This document shows positions 1 through 9,126 of a DNA stretch of 64,000 bases, one piece after another. The translations under genes were made by a program, and so were the position numbers. Each line of letters starts with the position of its first letter. Position 1 is the first letter of the stretch. The notes below the pieces were generated by a model. It searched no databases, was not told where the DNA came from, and worked only from the letters and a program-made list of their open reading frames with translations. Source of the DNA: Roseomonas indoligenes (lineage in GTDB: Bacteria; Pseudomonadota; Alphaproteobacteria; Acetobacterales; Acetobacteraceae); assembly GCF_017813365.1 (NCBI RefSeq), contig NZ_JAGIZA010000008.1:62001-126000 (forward strand), in the 5' to 3' direction.

Positions 1-1031
1 ACGTGGCGCTGGATGCCGCCCTCGTCGCCCGTGCCAGTCCCGGCCGGCCCGTGCGCGCGCTGTGGAGCCGGGAGGAGGAGTTGGGCTGGGGCCCGCTCTC
101 CCCCGCCGCCTTCGCGGAGATCGAGGCCGCGGTGGACGCCGACGGCATGCTCTGCCGCTGGCGAACGGTGCTGCGCGGCAACGGCCATTCCTCCCGCCCC
201 GGGCGGGCGAAGCAGCCCACCCTGCTCGCCGCGCCCTATCTCGATCCGCCGCAGCCCTGGCCCGTGGCGATCGACGCGCCGATCGCGGCCGGCGGCGGCG
301 GGCAGCGCAACGCCGTGCCGGGCTACGCCGTGCCGTCCCTGGAGGTGACGATGCACCGGCTGCTGGAGATGCCCTTGCGCTCCTCCGCCCTGCGCGGACT
401 GGGCGCGCTGCTGAACGTCTGGGCCATCGAATCCACCATTGACGAGCTGGCGCAGAGGAGCGGGCAGGATCCCGTGGCCTTCCGCCTGCGCCACCTGGAG
501 GACGACCCGCGCGCCGCCGCCGTGCTGCGGGAGGCCGCCGCCATGTGCGGCTGGCCGCGCGCCTCGGCCGGGGAAGGCCTCGGCACAGGCATCGCCGTGG
601 CGCGCTACAAGGGCACCGGCGCCTGGTGCGCCGTGGCCGCGGAGGTGGAGGCGGCCGAGGTGGTGCGCTGCCGCCGCCTCTGGATCGCCGCCGATGTGGG
701 GGAGGCGATCAACCCCGACGGGGTGGCGAACCAGCTGGAGGGCGGGGCGGTGCAGGCCGTCTCCATTGCACTGAAGGAGGCGGTTCGCTTCGACCGGGCG
801 AACGTCACCAGCACCCGCTGGGAGGACTACCCGATCCTGCGCTTCTCCGAGGTGCCGGCGGTGGAGGTGCGGCTGATCGGCCCGCCCGACGCCAGGCCGC
901 TGGGCGCGGGCGAGCCCTCGCTCGGGCCGACGATCGCCGCGGTCGCGGGCGGCATCCATGCCGCCCTCGGCATCCGCCCGCGCGCCATGCCCTTCACGCC
1001 CGACAACCTTGCCTCCGCGATGGAACAGTAA
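1..1031 (+). CDS. Molybdopterin-binding subunit of a xanthine dehydrogenase-family oxidoreductase (3' part)
   Basis: The gene is cut by the window start and is read in frame from base 3. About 340 C-terminal residues remain. They carry the late features of the large molybdenum-cofactor subunit of aldehyde/isoquinoline oxidoreductases: a WAIESTIDELA...DPVAFRLRHL segment (about residues 141-165) and a GAGEPSLGP motif near residue 301, where the family has its catalytic glutamate. These enzymes hydroxylate aldehydes or N-heterocycles using water. The small 2Fe-2S subunit gene, usually alongside, would lie upstream outside the window. The substrate cannot be told from the C-terminus. The next gene starts one base after the stop, so the two are probably co-transcribed. 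Confidence 0.8.
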   Translation, partial: VALDAALVARASPGRPVRALWSREEELGWGPLSPAAFAEIEAAVDADGMLCRWRTVLRGNGHSSRPGRAKQPTLLAAPYLDPPQPWPVAIDAPIAAGGGGQRNAVPGYAVPSLEVTMHRLLEMPLRSSALRGLGALLNVWAIESTIDELAQRSGQDPVAFRLRHLEDDPRAAAVLREAAAMCGWPRASAGEGLGTGIAVARYKGTGAWCAVAAEVEAAEVVRCRRLWIAADVGEAINPDGVANQLEGGAVQAVSIALKEAVRFDRANVTSTRWEDYPILRFSEVPAVEVRLIGPPDARPLGAGEPSLGPTIAAVAGGIHAALGIRPRAMPFTPDNLASAMEQ

Positions 1032-1032
1032 C

Positions 1033-2013
1033 TTGCCCGAGAAGCTCCGCCTCACCCTCGCCTGCTCCAGCTCCGACCGGACGCGCCCCATCATCGACGG
1101 GCGGGTGGAGGTGGAGGGCGTCTCCCTCACCGTGCTGCCGGGGGAGCCGGAGGACATCTTCCGCCGCGCGCTCCGCGACCGCGCCTTCGACGTGACGGAG
1201 CTCTCCATGGGCAGCCACATCGTCACCACGGCGCGGGGCGACGCGCCCTATATCGGCATCCCCGTCTTCCCCTCCCGCTCCTTCCGGCACGCGGCGATCT
1301 ACGTGCGGACGGATCGCGGCATCCGCACGGCGAAGGACCTGGCGGGCAAGCGGATCGGCCTGCCGGAGTACCAGCAGACGGCGGCGCTCTGGGTGCGCGG
1401 GGCGCTGCGGGAATACTACGGCCTGGACACGCGGGGCATCGCTTGGCGCACGGGTGGCATGGAGGAGACGGGGCTGGGCGAGCGGGTGAAGCTGAGCCTG
1501 CCGCCCGGGATGGATGTGCAGGCTATCGGCGCGACGGAGACGCTGAACGGGCTGCTAGCCGCGGGCGAACTGGACGCGGTGGTGGGGCCGCGCCCGCCCT
1601 CCTGTTTCCTGAACCGCAGCGCGCCGGTGGACCGCCTCTACCCGGATTTCCGCACGGAGGAGGAGGCGTACTACCGCGCCACGGGCTTCTTCCCGATCAT
1701 GCACTGCGTGGCGCTGCGCAAGGAACTGGCGGCGGCGCATCCCTGGCTGCCGCAGGAGCTGTTCCGCGCCTTCGCGAAGGCGCGCGCCATGGCGGTGGCG
1801 GACCTGACCATGGTGAACGTGCTGCGCGCCTCCCTGCCCTGGATCGCCGCGGAGGCGCAGAAGCAGATCGACTTCATGGGCGGCGATCCCTGGCCCTACG
1901 GCTTCGCCCGCAACCGGGACGAGATCGCCGCCATGATCCGCTTCGCCGTGGCGGACGGGCTGGCGGCCCAGGAGATCGCGCCGGAGGAGCTGTTCCACCC
2001 CAGCGTGCTCTGA
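1033..2013 (+). CDS. 4,5-dihydroxyphthalate decarboxylase-like / substrate-binding-fold protein
   Basis: A 326-residue protein. I start it at the TTG one base after the upstream stop, because the sequence from LRLTLACSS onward looks family-like while the upstream in-frame residues are the end of the previous gene read in another frame. It resembles 4,5-dihydroxyphthalate decarboxylase-like proteins, which share the two-lobed fold of periplasmic binding proteins; visible segments include FDVTELSMGS (about residue 55), AGKRIGLPEYQQT (about 105) and FPIMH (about 220). No export signal is visible. Together with the upstream molybdenum hydroxylase it suggests aromatic acid degradation. Many genome annotations call such proteins ABC-transporter binding proteins, so true decarboxylase activity is uncertain. 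Confidence 0.7.
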   Translation: MPEKLRLTLACSSSDRTRPIIDGRVEVEGVSLTVLPGEPEDIFRRALRDRAFDVTELSMGSHIVTTARGDAPYIGIPVFPSRSFRHAAIYVRTDRGIRTAKDLAGKRIGLPEYQQTAALWVRGALREYYGLDTRGIAWRTGGMEETGLGERVKLSLPPGMDVQAIGATETLNGLLAAGELDAVVGPRPPSCFLNRSAPVDRLYPDFRTEEEAYYRATGFFPIMHCVALRKELAAAHPWLPQELFRAFAKARAMAVADLTMVNVLRASLPWIAAEAQKQIDFMGGDPWPYGFARNRDEIAAMIRFAVADGLAAQEIAPEELFHPSVL

Positions 2014-2027
2014 CCGCGGGAGACCGC

Positions 2028-2699
2028 TCAGCCCGGCGCCGGCCGCGCCAGCCCGTTCAGGACAAGGGCCACCTGCGCCTCGCACATCGCTTCCGGGGAG
2101 GGCGCGCGGTCCGGCCCGAGCATGCCGCGCCAGACCGAGGACATGGCGACCGGCGCCATCAGCACCGCCGCCAGCCCGGGCTGGTCCGCGGCGTCCGGCC
2201 GGAACTCCCCGGCGGCGATGCCCGCGCGCACCACCCCGGCGACGAGGGCGAGGCCGCGCGAGAGCACCTCCCGCTGGTAGAAATCCGCCAGTTCGGGAAA
2301 GCGGTCCGCTTCGGCGAGGAGCAGCTTGAACAGCACGCCGTCCCGCAGGTCCTCGCCGACCCGCCGGTAGGCCAGGCCGATCAGCTGCCGCAGCAGGTCG
2401 GCATTGGACCCGGCATGGGCCGCCACCAGCTTCTCCGCCTCCGTGAAGACCGGCTGGATGCAGGAGCGGACGACGGCGGTGAACAGCTCCGCCTTGCCCG
2501 GGAAGTAATGGTAGATCAGGCCCTTGGCGACACCCGCCCGGGCCGCTGCCCCGGCCATGCTCGCTCCGCCGTAGCCGCTCTCCGAGAACTCCTCCAGCGC
2601 CGCTTCCAGGATCTGCGGCAGGCGCTCCGCCGGGGTGAGGCGCCGGCGCGGCGCCGCGGCCCTGGCCGTCTCCGCCTTTTCCGCAGCTTCGTCGTGCAA
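2028..2699 (-). CDS. TetR/AcrR-family repressor of the adjacent RND pump
   Basis: A 223-residue TetR-type regulator. The helix-turn-helix lies near residues 24-65 (ILEAALEEFSESGYGGASMAG, then GLIYHYFPGKAELF, the usual family signature); the rest is an all-helical ligand domain. The start is the TTG at 2699, because GAGGAGG lies six bases upstream; a TTG nine codons earlier (2726) has no ribosome site and would run into the operator. It is divergent from a membrane fusion protein and RND transporter, and two palindromes lie in the gap, so it most likely represses both itself and the pump. The ligand is unknown. Confidence 0.85.
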   Translation of the reverse strand: MHDEAAEKAETARAAAPRRRLTPAERLPQILEAALEEFSESGYGGASMAGAAARAGVAKGLIYHYFPGKAELFTAVVRSCIQPVFTEAEKLVAAHAGSNADLLRQLIGLAYRRVGEDLRDGVLFKLLLAEADRFPELADFYQREVLSRGLALVAGVVRAGIAAGEFRPDAADQPGLAAVLMAPVAMSSVWRGMLGPDRAPSPEAMCEAQVALVLNGLARPAPG

Positions 2700-2726
2700 G
2701 ATCCGCCTCCTCGGGACGGCCGGCAA

Positions 2727-2742
2727 TTGACCGGACCGTCAA
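2727..2742. promoter_or_regulatory. Palindromic operator, TetR side
   Basis: TTGACCGGACCGTCAA is a near-perfect palindrome 28 bases upstream of the chosen TetR start, in the regulator/pump gap. Its TTGAC/GTCAA arms resemble TetR-family operators. Binding is inferred. Confidence 0.55.
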
Positions 2743-2763
2743 CAAGACTATATCACCTCAGTT

Positions 2764-2783
2764 ATTGACCATTCGGTCGGTAA
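2764..2783. promoter_or_regulatory. Palindromic operator, pump side
   Basis: ATTGACCATTCGGTCGGTAA contains the palindrome GACCATTCGGTC (2767-2778) and, read on the other strand, the ACCGACCG pattern common in AcrR-type operators. It shares TTGACC with the first site and sits 27 bases before the chosen pump start. It probably serves the pump promoter. Confidence 0.6.
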
Positions 2784-2809
2784 GCAAGGCCCCGGGGCGC
2801 CCCTTCGTC

Positions 2810-3979
2810 ATGCCTGACCATAATCTCATAAATCCGGAGACGGCCGCCCCCGCCATGCTCGGGCGCGCCCCGGCGCGCCGCGGCCGGTGGGTTCTCGGGG
2901 CTCTGGCTCTGCTGGCGGTCGGCGGTGCTGTCCTGATGCGCGGCGAGATCGCGGCGGGGCTGCACCGGCCCGCGCCGGCCGTGGCCACGGTCCCCGTCGA
3001 GCCCCCGCCCGCCCTGACCGTGGCCGTGGCCGCCGCCACCCCCCGCGCCCTGGCCCGCTCGGTCGTGGGCGACGGCTCCGTCGTCCCCTGGCAGGAACTG
3101 GTGATCGGCGCCGAGGCCGGCGGCCTGCGCGTGGTGGAGGTCGCCGTGGATGAGGGGGATGCCGTCCGCGCCGGCCAGCCCCTGATCCGCATGGACGAGA
3201 CCCTTCTCCGCGCCGTCCTCGGCCAGGCGGAGGCGGCGGTGACAGAGGCGCAGGCGGCTCTCCGCAATGCCCGCCAGGACTTGGCCCGCGCCGCCGACCT
3301 GTCCCGCAGCGGCAACGCCCCGCGCCAGACGCTGGAGCTGCGCGAGGCGGCAGCGCTGCAGGCCGAGGCCCGGGTCGCCTCTGCCGTCGCGCGGCAGGGG
3401 GAGGTGGCGGCCCGGCTTGCCCAGGCCCGGATCCTCGCGCCAACGGACGGCATCGTCTCCCGCCGCAGTGCGTTGCCGGGCAATGTCACCTCGGCGGGGC
3501 AGGAGATGCTGCGCCTGATCCGCGACGGCCGGATCGAGCTGGACGCGCGCGTGCCGGAACTGGAGCTCGCCGCCGTACGGCCCGGCCAGCCCGTCCGCGT
3601 CACCCATGGCGACCGGGTCGTCACCGGCACGGTGCGCGCCGTGGCGCCGACCGTGCTGGCCGAGACGCGGCTCGGCATCGTCCATGTCGCGCTGCCCGCC
3701 GATTCCGGCCTGCGCCCGGGCATGTTCGCGCGCGCCGAGATCCAGCCCGGGGAGGCCCAGGGCCTGACCGTGCCGCAATCCGCCCTGCTGTTCCGGGAGG
3801 GCCGCCCCGCCGTGCTGGTGGTGTCGGATGACCGCGTGGCCCTGCGCCCGATCACCACCGGCCGCCGGGGGGAGGGGGTGGTCGAGGTCACCTCCGGCCT
3901 CGCGGAGGGCGAGCGCGTCGTCGCCACCGGCGCCGGCTTCCTCAGCGACGGCGACCGTGTGCGGGTGGCGGTCCAGTGA
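2810..3979 (+). CDS. RND efflux periplasmic adaptor (membrane fusion protein)
   Basis: A 389-residue adaptor that bridges an inner-membrane RND pump and an outer-membrane channel. One N-terminal membrane segment (GALALLAVGGAVLM, about residues 30-45) is followed by the biotinyl-lipoyl half (DGSVVPWQELVIGAEAGG), a helical hairpin with LAQARILAPTDGIVSRR, and beta-barrel and membrane-proximal domains (PGMFARAEI, VPQSALL). I chose the ATG at 2810; an in-frame TTG at 2765 would lie inside the operator. It overlaps the pump gene by four bases (GTGA). No TolC-like channel gene is adjacent, so the pump probably borrows one. Confidence 0.9.
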   Translation: MPDHNLINPETAAPAMLGRAPARRGRWVLGALALLAVGGAVLMRGEIAAGLHRPAPAVATVPVEPPPALTVAVAAATPRALARSVVGDGSVVPWQELVIGAEAGGLRVVEVAVDEGDAVRAGQPLIRMDETLLRAVLGQAEAAVTEAQAALRNARQDLARAADLSRSGNAPRQTLELREAAALQAEARVASAVARQGEVAARLAQARILAPTDGIVSRRSALPGNVTSAGQEMLRLIRDGRIELDARVPELELAAVRPGQPVRVTHGDRVVTGTVRAVAPTVLAETRLGIVHVALPADSGLRPGMFARAEIQPGEAQGLTVPQSALLFREGRPAVLVVSDDRVALRPITTGRRGEGVVEVTSGLAEGERVVATGAGFLSDGDRVRVAVQ

Positions 3980-6900
3980 GCGAGCCCATGCAGCCCCCCA
4001 CCGAACACCGGAACCTCTCGGCCTGGTCCATCCGGAACCCGGTGGCCACGCTGGTGCTCTTCGCCGTGCTGGCCCTGGCGGGGCTGCTCGCCTTCCCCAC
4101 GCTGCGGATCAACAACACGCCGGACCTGGACCTGCCCGCGGTGGTCGTCACCGTCGCCCAGCCCGGCGCAGCACCCTCCGAGCTGGAGACGCAGGTGACG
4201 CGGCGGGTGGAGGACGCGCTCGCCGGCCTCGGCGACGTGAAGCACATCACCTCCACCGTGGTGGACGGCGCCTCCACCACCGCCATCGAGTTCGCCGTCG
4301 GCACCAACGTGGACCGCGCGACGAACGACGTGCGGGACAAGGTGGCGCAGATTCGCGCCGACCTGCCCGCCGCCATCCGCGACCCCGTGATCACCCGGGT
4401 GGAGGCCACGGGCGGTGCCATCCTCACCTACACCGTTGCCTCCCCCCGCATGGGGGAGGAGGAGCTGTCCTGGTTCGTGGAGGACACGGTGGCGAAGGCC
4501 CTGCTCTCCGTTCCCGGCGTGGCCGAGGTGAACCGGGTGGGCGGCGTAACGCGGGAGGTGCGCGTGGCGCTGCGCCCGGACCGGCTGGTCGCGCTCGGCC
4601 TCACCGCCGGCCAGGTGAACGAGCAGCTGCGCGCCCTCAACGTCAACTTGCCCGGCGGGCGGGGCAATGTGGGGGAGGGGGAGCAGGCCATCCGCACCCT
4701 CGGCTCCGCCCCCAGCGTCGCGGCGCTGCGTGAGCGGCCGATCATCCTGCCGGGCGGCCGCACCGCGCGGCTGGGCGACATCGCCGAGGTCACGGACGCC
4801 ACGGCCGAGGTCCGCAGCGCCGCGCGGCTGGACGGCCGCCCCGTGGTCGCCTTCGAGGTGCTGCGGACCCGCGGCTCCTCCGAGGTTCGGGTGGCGGAGG
4901 GTGTCGCCGCGCGGGTCGCGGCGCTGGTGGCCGCGAATCCCGGCCTCAGCATCGTGAAGGTCGCGGATACCGTGGGCTTCGTCCTCGCCGGCTATCACGG
5001 CGCGATCGAGGCGCTGCTGTTCGGCGCCGGCCTCGCCGTGCTCGTCGTCTGGGCCTTTCTGCGGGACTGGCGGGCGACGGCCATCGCCTCCCTCGCCATG
5101 CCGCTCTCGCTGATCCCGACCTTCCTCGCGATGAAGCTGCTCGGCTTCTCCATCAACAACATCACCCTGCTCGGGCTGACCCTCGTCGTCGGCGTGCTGG
5201 TGGACGACGCGATCGTGGAGATCGAGAACATCGTCCGCCACCTCCGCGCGCGGCGGGACGGCAGCGCCATGCGGGCGGCGCTGGACGCCTCGGCCGAGAT
5301 CGGGCTGGCGGTGGTGGCGACCACGGCGACGATCCTGGCGGTCTTCGTGCCCGTGGCCTTCATGCCCGGCATCCCCGGCCAGTTCTTCCGGCAATTCGGG
5401 CTGACCGTGGCGACTGCCGTGTTCTTCTCCCTCGTCGTCGCGCGGATGCTGACGCCGCTGCTCGGGGCCTACCTCCTGAAGCCGAAACCCCATGCCGGGT
5501 CCGAGGAGGTCGGGGACGGCGCGGTGGGGCGGCGCTACCTCTCGCTCCTCGGCTGGTGCCTGCGGCACCGCTGGACCACGCTCGCCGGCGCGACGGGCTT
5601 CTTCGCCCTCTCTGTCGCCCTCGTTCCGCTGATCCCGCAGGATTTCGTGCCCGCCGCCGATCGCGGCCGCGCCTCCCTGGCGATGGAACTCGCGCCCGGC
5701 GCCACCCTGGCGGACACGGAGGCGGCGGCGGCCGAGGCGGCGCGGGTCCTGCGGGCGCGGCCGGAGGTGGCTTCCGTCTTCACCTCGCTCGGCACCCGCA
5801 GCGCCGGCGGCGGCCCGGCGCTCGGCAGCAGCACGCGGGAGGGCGAGCCGCGCCTGGCGAGCTTCATCGTCACCCTCGTGCCGCGCGGGCAGCGGGCCCT
5901 GTCCCAGCAGAGGATCGAGGCGGAACTGCGCCCCGCGCTGGAGCGGATCCCCGGCGCGCGCTTCCGCTTCGGCGCGGATGGGCAGAGCGGCGCGAAGCTG
6001 CAGGTCACCCTCGTCTCCGACGATGCCGCGGCGCTGGAAAGCGCGGTGCGCGACCTGGAGCGGCAGGTGCGGGGCATCCCCCAGCTCTCCAGCGCCCGCT
6101 CCACCGCCTCCCTCTCGCGGCCGGAGCTGCAGATCGTGCCGGACGAGGCGCGCGCGGCGGAGCTCGGTGTCTCCCCCGCCGCCATCGCGACGACGGCGCG
6201 GATCGCGACGACGGGCGACGTGGACCAGAACCTCGCCCGCTTCAACCTGCCGGACCGGCAGATCCCCATCCGCGTCATGCTGGACGAGCCCGCGCGCGGC
6301 GACCTCACCGCGCTCCGTTCCCTGCGCGTGGAGGGCCGCGCCGGCCTCGCCATCCCCCTGAACGCGGTGGCGGAAATCCGCCACGGCGCCGGCCCGGCCC
6401 AGATCGAGCGGCTGGACCGCGTGCGGAAGGCCACCGTGGAGGCGGAGCTGAACGGCCTAGCGCTGGGCGACGCGACGAAGCTCGTGGCGGCGCTGCCGAT
6501 CATGCGCAACCTGCCCGCCGGGGTGCGGGAGCGCGCGACGGGCGACGCGGAGGTGATGCAGGAGCTGTTCGGCAGCTTCGTCGTCGCGCTGCTGACCGGG
6601 ATCGGCCTTGTCTATGTCGTGCTGATCCTGCTCTTCGGCGGCGTGCTGCAGCCGATGACGATCATGTCCTCGCTGCCGCTCTCGCTCGGCGGCGCGCTGA
6701 TGGCGCTGCTGCTGGCGCAGAAGGCGCTCGGCATTTCCGCGGTGATCGGGGTGCTGATGCTGATGGGGATCGTCGCGAAGAACTCCATCCTTCTCGTCGA
6801 GTACGTGATCGAGGCGCGGCGCGCCGGCATGCCCCGCAACACGGCCCTGGTTGAGGCGGCGCGCAAGCGCGCCCGGCCGATCGTGATGACGACGATCGCG

Positions 6901-7122
6901 ATGGCGGCGGGCATGGCCCATATCGCCCTCGGCGTCGGCGCGGATTCCGAGTTCCGCGCGCCGATGGCGCTGGTGGTGATCGGCGGCCTGGTCACCTCGA
7001 CGCTGCTCAGCCTCGTCGTCGTGCCCGTGGTCTACGCGGTGCTGGACGATCTCGGCGCCCTGCTCGGCCGGCTCCGCGCGCCGGCCGGGGCACGGCGCGA
7101 GCCCCTGCACCTGCCGGGGTAG
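3976..7122 (+). CDS. RND-family efflux pump, inner-membrane transporter
   Basis: A full-length RND pump of 1048 residues. It opens with WSIRNPVATLVLFAVLALAG (TM1) and contains the TM4 proton-relay pair in VGVLVDDAIVEIENI (D410/D411, matching D407/D408 of AcrB). Two large periplasmic loops and two six-helix bundles follow the usual plan; the second half has GIVAKNSILLVEY. The HAE-type multidrug group is more likely than the metal group because no methionine clusters are visible. It is coupled to the adaptor by a GTGA overlap and divergent from the TetR regulator, so expression is probably inducible. Its substrate cannot be read from sequence. Confidence 0.93.
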   Translation: MSEPMQPPTEHRNLSAWSIRNPVATLVLFAVLALAGLLAFPTLRINNTPDLDLPAVVVTVAQPGAAPSELETQVTRRVEDALAGLGDVKHITSTVVDGASTTAIEFAVGTNVDRATNDVRDKVAQIRADLPAAIRDPVITRVEATGGAILTYTVASPRMGEEELSWFVEDTVAKALLSVPGVAEVNRVGGVTREVRVALRPDRLVALGLTAGQVNEQLRALNVNLPGGRGNVGEGEQAIRTLGSAPSVAALRERPIILPGGRTARLGDIAEVTDATAEVRSAARLDGRPVVAFEVLRTRGSSEVRVAEGVAARVAALVAANPGLSIVKVADTVGFVLAGYHGAIEALLFGAGLAVLVVWAFLRDWRATAIASLAMPLSLIPTFLAMKLLGFSINNITLLGLTLVVGVLVDDAIVEIENIVRHLRARRDGSAMRAALDASAEIGLAVVATTATILAVFVPVAFMPGIPGQFFRQFGLTVATAVFFSLVVARMLTPLLGAYLLKPKPHAGSEEVGDGAVGRRYLSLLGWCLRHRWTTLAGATGFFALSVALVPLIPQDFVPAADRGRASLAMELAPGATLADTEAAAAEAARVLRARPEVASVFTSLGTRSAGGGPALGSSTREGEPRLASFIVTLVPRGQRALSQQRIEAELRPALERIPGARFRFGADGQSGAKLQVTLVSDDAAALESAVRDLERQVRGIPQLSSARSTASLSRPELQIVPDEARAAELGVSPAAIATTARIATTGDVDQNLARFNLPDRQIPIRVMLDEPARGDLTALRSLRVEGRAGLAIPLNAVAEIRHGAGPAQIERLDRVRKATVEAELNGLALGDATKLVAALPIMRNLPAGVRERATGDAEVMQELFGSFVVALLTGIGLVYVVLILLFGGVLQPMTIMSSLPLSLGGALMALLLAQKALGISAVIGVLMLMGIVAKNSILLVEYVIEARRAGMPRNTALVEAARKRARPIVMTTIAMAAGMAHIALGVGADSEFRAPMALVVIGGLVTSTLLSLVVVPVVYAVLDDLGALLGRLRAPAGARREPLHLPG

Positions 7123-7125
7123 GGG

Positions 7126-8001
7126 TTAAGCCGTCAGCGCCTCCTCCGCGGCGGCCTGCTCCACCAGCCAGTCGGCGAAGGTCTGCAGCGCCGCGTCGAT
7201 ACGCCCGCCGGGCAGGGTCAGCCAGTAGCAGTCCCCCGTTCTCAGCACCCGGCCGGGCAGGGCGACGAGCTGCCCGGCCGCGAGTTCGGCGCGCACGTAG
7301 CCCGGCGCGCAGATCACCACGCCCAGCTCCTCCAGCGCGGCCTGGATCGCCAGGGTCGTGCTCTCGAAGAGCAGGGGCTTGGCCTCCCAGCGGATCCGGT
7401 TCTCCCGCAGCCACATCGGCCAGTCGCTCTGCCTGACCTTGCTGCCCAGCAACTGCTGCTCCCGCCGCTCGGACCGCCAGGAACGGGCGAGGGACGGGGT
7501 GGCGAAGGGCGCCACCGCCACGGGCTGCAGCCGCCGGGAGGATGGCGAGGGCGGCGCGTCGCAGGGCGCCGTGCTGACCGCCGCGTCCACGCCCTCCCGC
7601 GCGAGGTCCACCGCGGCGGTGGAGGTGCTGACCTCTACGTCGAAGCCGGGATGGCTCTGCCGGAAGCCTGCCAGGCGCGGGATGAGCCAGCGCAGCGCCC
7701 AGGTGGTGTAGGCGCGGATCCGTAGCGGCACGGCGTCCGAGCCCAGCCGTTCCGTTGCGGCCTGGATCTGCGCGAAGCCATCGCCGAGCTCGGCGGCAAA
7801 ACGCCGCCCCCGCTCCGTCAGGCCTAGCGCATTCGCGCCGCGCCGGACCAGGGCGCAGCCGAGCAGGGCTTCCAGATCCCGCAGCCGCTTGCTGACCGCC
7901 GGCTGGGTGACGCCCAGCACCGCCGCGGCGGCCGTGAGGCTGCCGGTCTCCGCCACGACGTGAAAGGCCCAGAGGCTCTCCAGGGGAGGAGTTTGGCGCA
8001 T
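7126..8001 (-). CDS. LysR-family transcriptional regulator
   Basis: A 291-residue LysR regulator of the GcvA-like type. The N-terminal winged helix is plain (ESLWAFHVVAETGSLTAAAA, then LGVTQPAVSKRLRDLEALLG, residues 8-48), followed by the periplasmic-binding-like effector domain. The ATG at 8001 is chosen because the HTH begins at the normal distance from it. It converges on the RND gene (three bases apart) and is divergent from the four-gene operon starting at 8137, the classic position for a LysR activator of a catabolic operon. The effector is probably the substrate of that operon or a breakdown product. Confidence 0.88.
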   Translation of the reverse strand: MRQTPPLESLWAFHVVAETGSLTAAAAVLGVTQPAVSKRLRDLEALLGCALVRRGANALGLTERGRRFAAELGDGFAQIQAATERLGSDAVPLRIRAYTTWALRWLIPRLAGFRQSHPGFDVEVSTSTAAVDLAREGVDAAVSTAPCDAPPSPSSRRLQPVAVAPFATPSLARSWRSERREQQLLGSKVRQSDWPMWLRENRIRWEAKPLLFESTTLAIQAALEELGVVICAPGYVRAELAAGQLVALPGRVLRTGDCYWLTLPGGRIDAALQTFADWLVEQAAAEEALTA

Positions 8002-8136
8002 CGTCCCAGCATAACCCGGCGTTGGGGTGGGGCAAGGAATTCTAGGACTTCTCAGCCCACGCGCAGGGCAGGACCATGTTCCCCGACGAGGCCCCGCGAA
8101 GAACGGGGAGACGGACACCCTGGAGGATCCCTGGCC

Positions 8137-9126
8137 ATGATGAACCGCCGTGCCGCCCTGCGGCTCGTGCCCGCGCTCGCGGCCCTCACCCCGCTCGCCC
8201 GCCCGGCCCTGGCCCAGGCGCCCCGCTTCCCGGACCGCCCGCTCCGCCTGATCATCCCCTTCTCGGCCGGGGGCAGCAACGACATCGTCGGCCGCGTCCT
8301 CTCGGACGGCATGGGCGCGCGCCTCGGCCAGAACATCGTGGTGGAGAACCGGGGCGGCGCTGGCGGCATCCTCGGGAACGAGGTGGTGGCGCAGGCGCCG
8401 AAGGATGGGCTGACGATCCTGCTCGGCGGCAGCGGCAGCTTCCTCATTAGCAGCCTCGTGCAGCCGCGCGTGCCCTACGACATCATCCGGGACTTCGCGC
8501 CGGTAGGCTTCGTCGGCAGCGCGCCGAACGTCATCACCGTGAATCCGAAGGTGGAGGCGCGGAGCCTGGCGGAGCTGCGCGACCTCGCCCGCCGCTCCAA
8601 GCCGCCGCTCTCCTATGCCAGCCCGGGCGTGGGCACCACCGGGCACACGCTCGGCGCGCTGCTCTCCCTCACCTTCGAGACGCCGATGGAGCACATCCCC
8701 TATCGCGGCACGGGACCGGCCATCACGGACGTGCTGGCGGGACGGGTGGACATCATCACCAATGCCGCCGCCCCGCTGCGGCCGCACATCGCCTCCGGCG
8801 GGCTGCGCGCCTTGGCGGTGGCGGCCCCGCGCCGGCTGGAGATCCTGCCCGACGTGCCGACCACGGTGGAGGCCGGCTTCCCCGGCGTCATCTCCTCCAC
8901 CTGGTACGGCCTGCTGGTCCCCTCCGGCACGCCGGAGGACCGCATCGCCGCGCTGCACGGCGCGCTGAACGCCACCCTGGCGGATGCCGCGACGAAGCAG
9001 CGCATGTCCGAGGAGGGCGTGGATATCGAGGCCAGCGCCGCGCCCGCCGATTTCGCCCGCCTGATCGCCGAGGAGAAGGCGCGCTGGCAGGACGTGGTCA
9101 CCCGCGCGAACATCCGCGCGGAATGA
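8137..9126 (+). CDS. Bug-family tripartite tricarboxylate transporter receptor
   Basis: A 329-residue periplasmic solute-binding protein. It has a signal peptide (MMNRRAALRLVPALAALTPL...ALA), then the Bug-family sequence RPLRLIIPFSAGGSNDIVGR and VENRGGAGGILGNEVVAQA. Bug receptors bind small carboxylates. GGAGG lies upstream of the tandem ATGs at 8137/8140. No TctA/TctB membrane genes are near, which is common for orphan Bug receptors. It overlaps the next gene by ATGA and heads a four-gene coupled operon, so it probably captures the acid that the next three enzymes degrade. Confidence 0.9.
   Translation: MMNRRAALRLVPALAALTPLARPALAQAPRFPDRPLRLIIPFSAGGSNDIVGRVLSDGMGARLGQNIVVENRGGAGGILGNEVVAQAPKDGLTILLGGSGSFLISSLVQPRVPYDIIRDFAPVGFVGSAPNVITVNPKVEARSLAELRDLARRSKPPLSYASPGVGTTGHTLGALLSLTFETPMEHIPYRGTGPAITDVLAGRVDIITNAAAPLRPHIASGGLRALAVAAPRRLEILPDVPTTVEAGFPGVISSTWYGLLVPSGTPEDRIAALHGALNATLADAATKQRMSEEGVDIEASAAPADFARLIAEEKARWQDVVTRANIRAE

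Noticed and set aside
2758-6384. A 1200-codon open frame on the minus strand opposite the efflux genes
   Set aside because: Long antisense frames are common at this GC. The plus strand has two full family-length efflux proteins, and the antisense product is low-complexity Arg/Gly/His.
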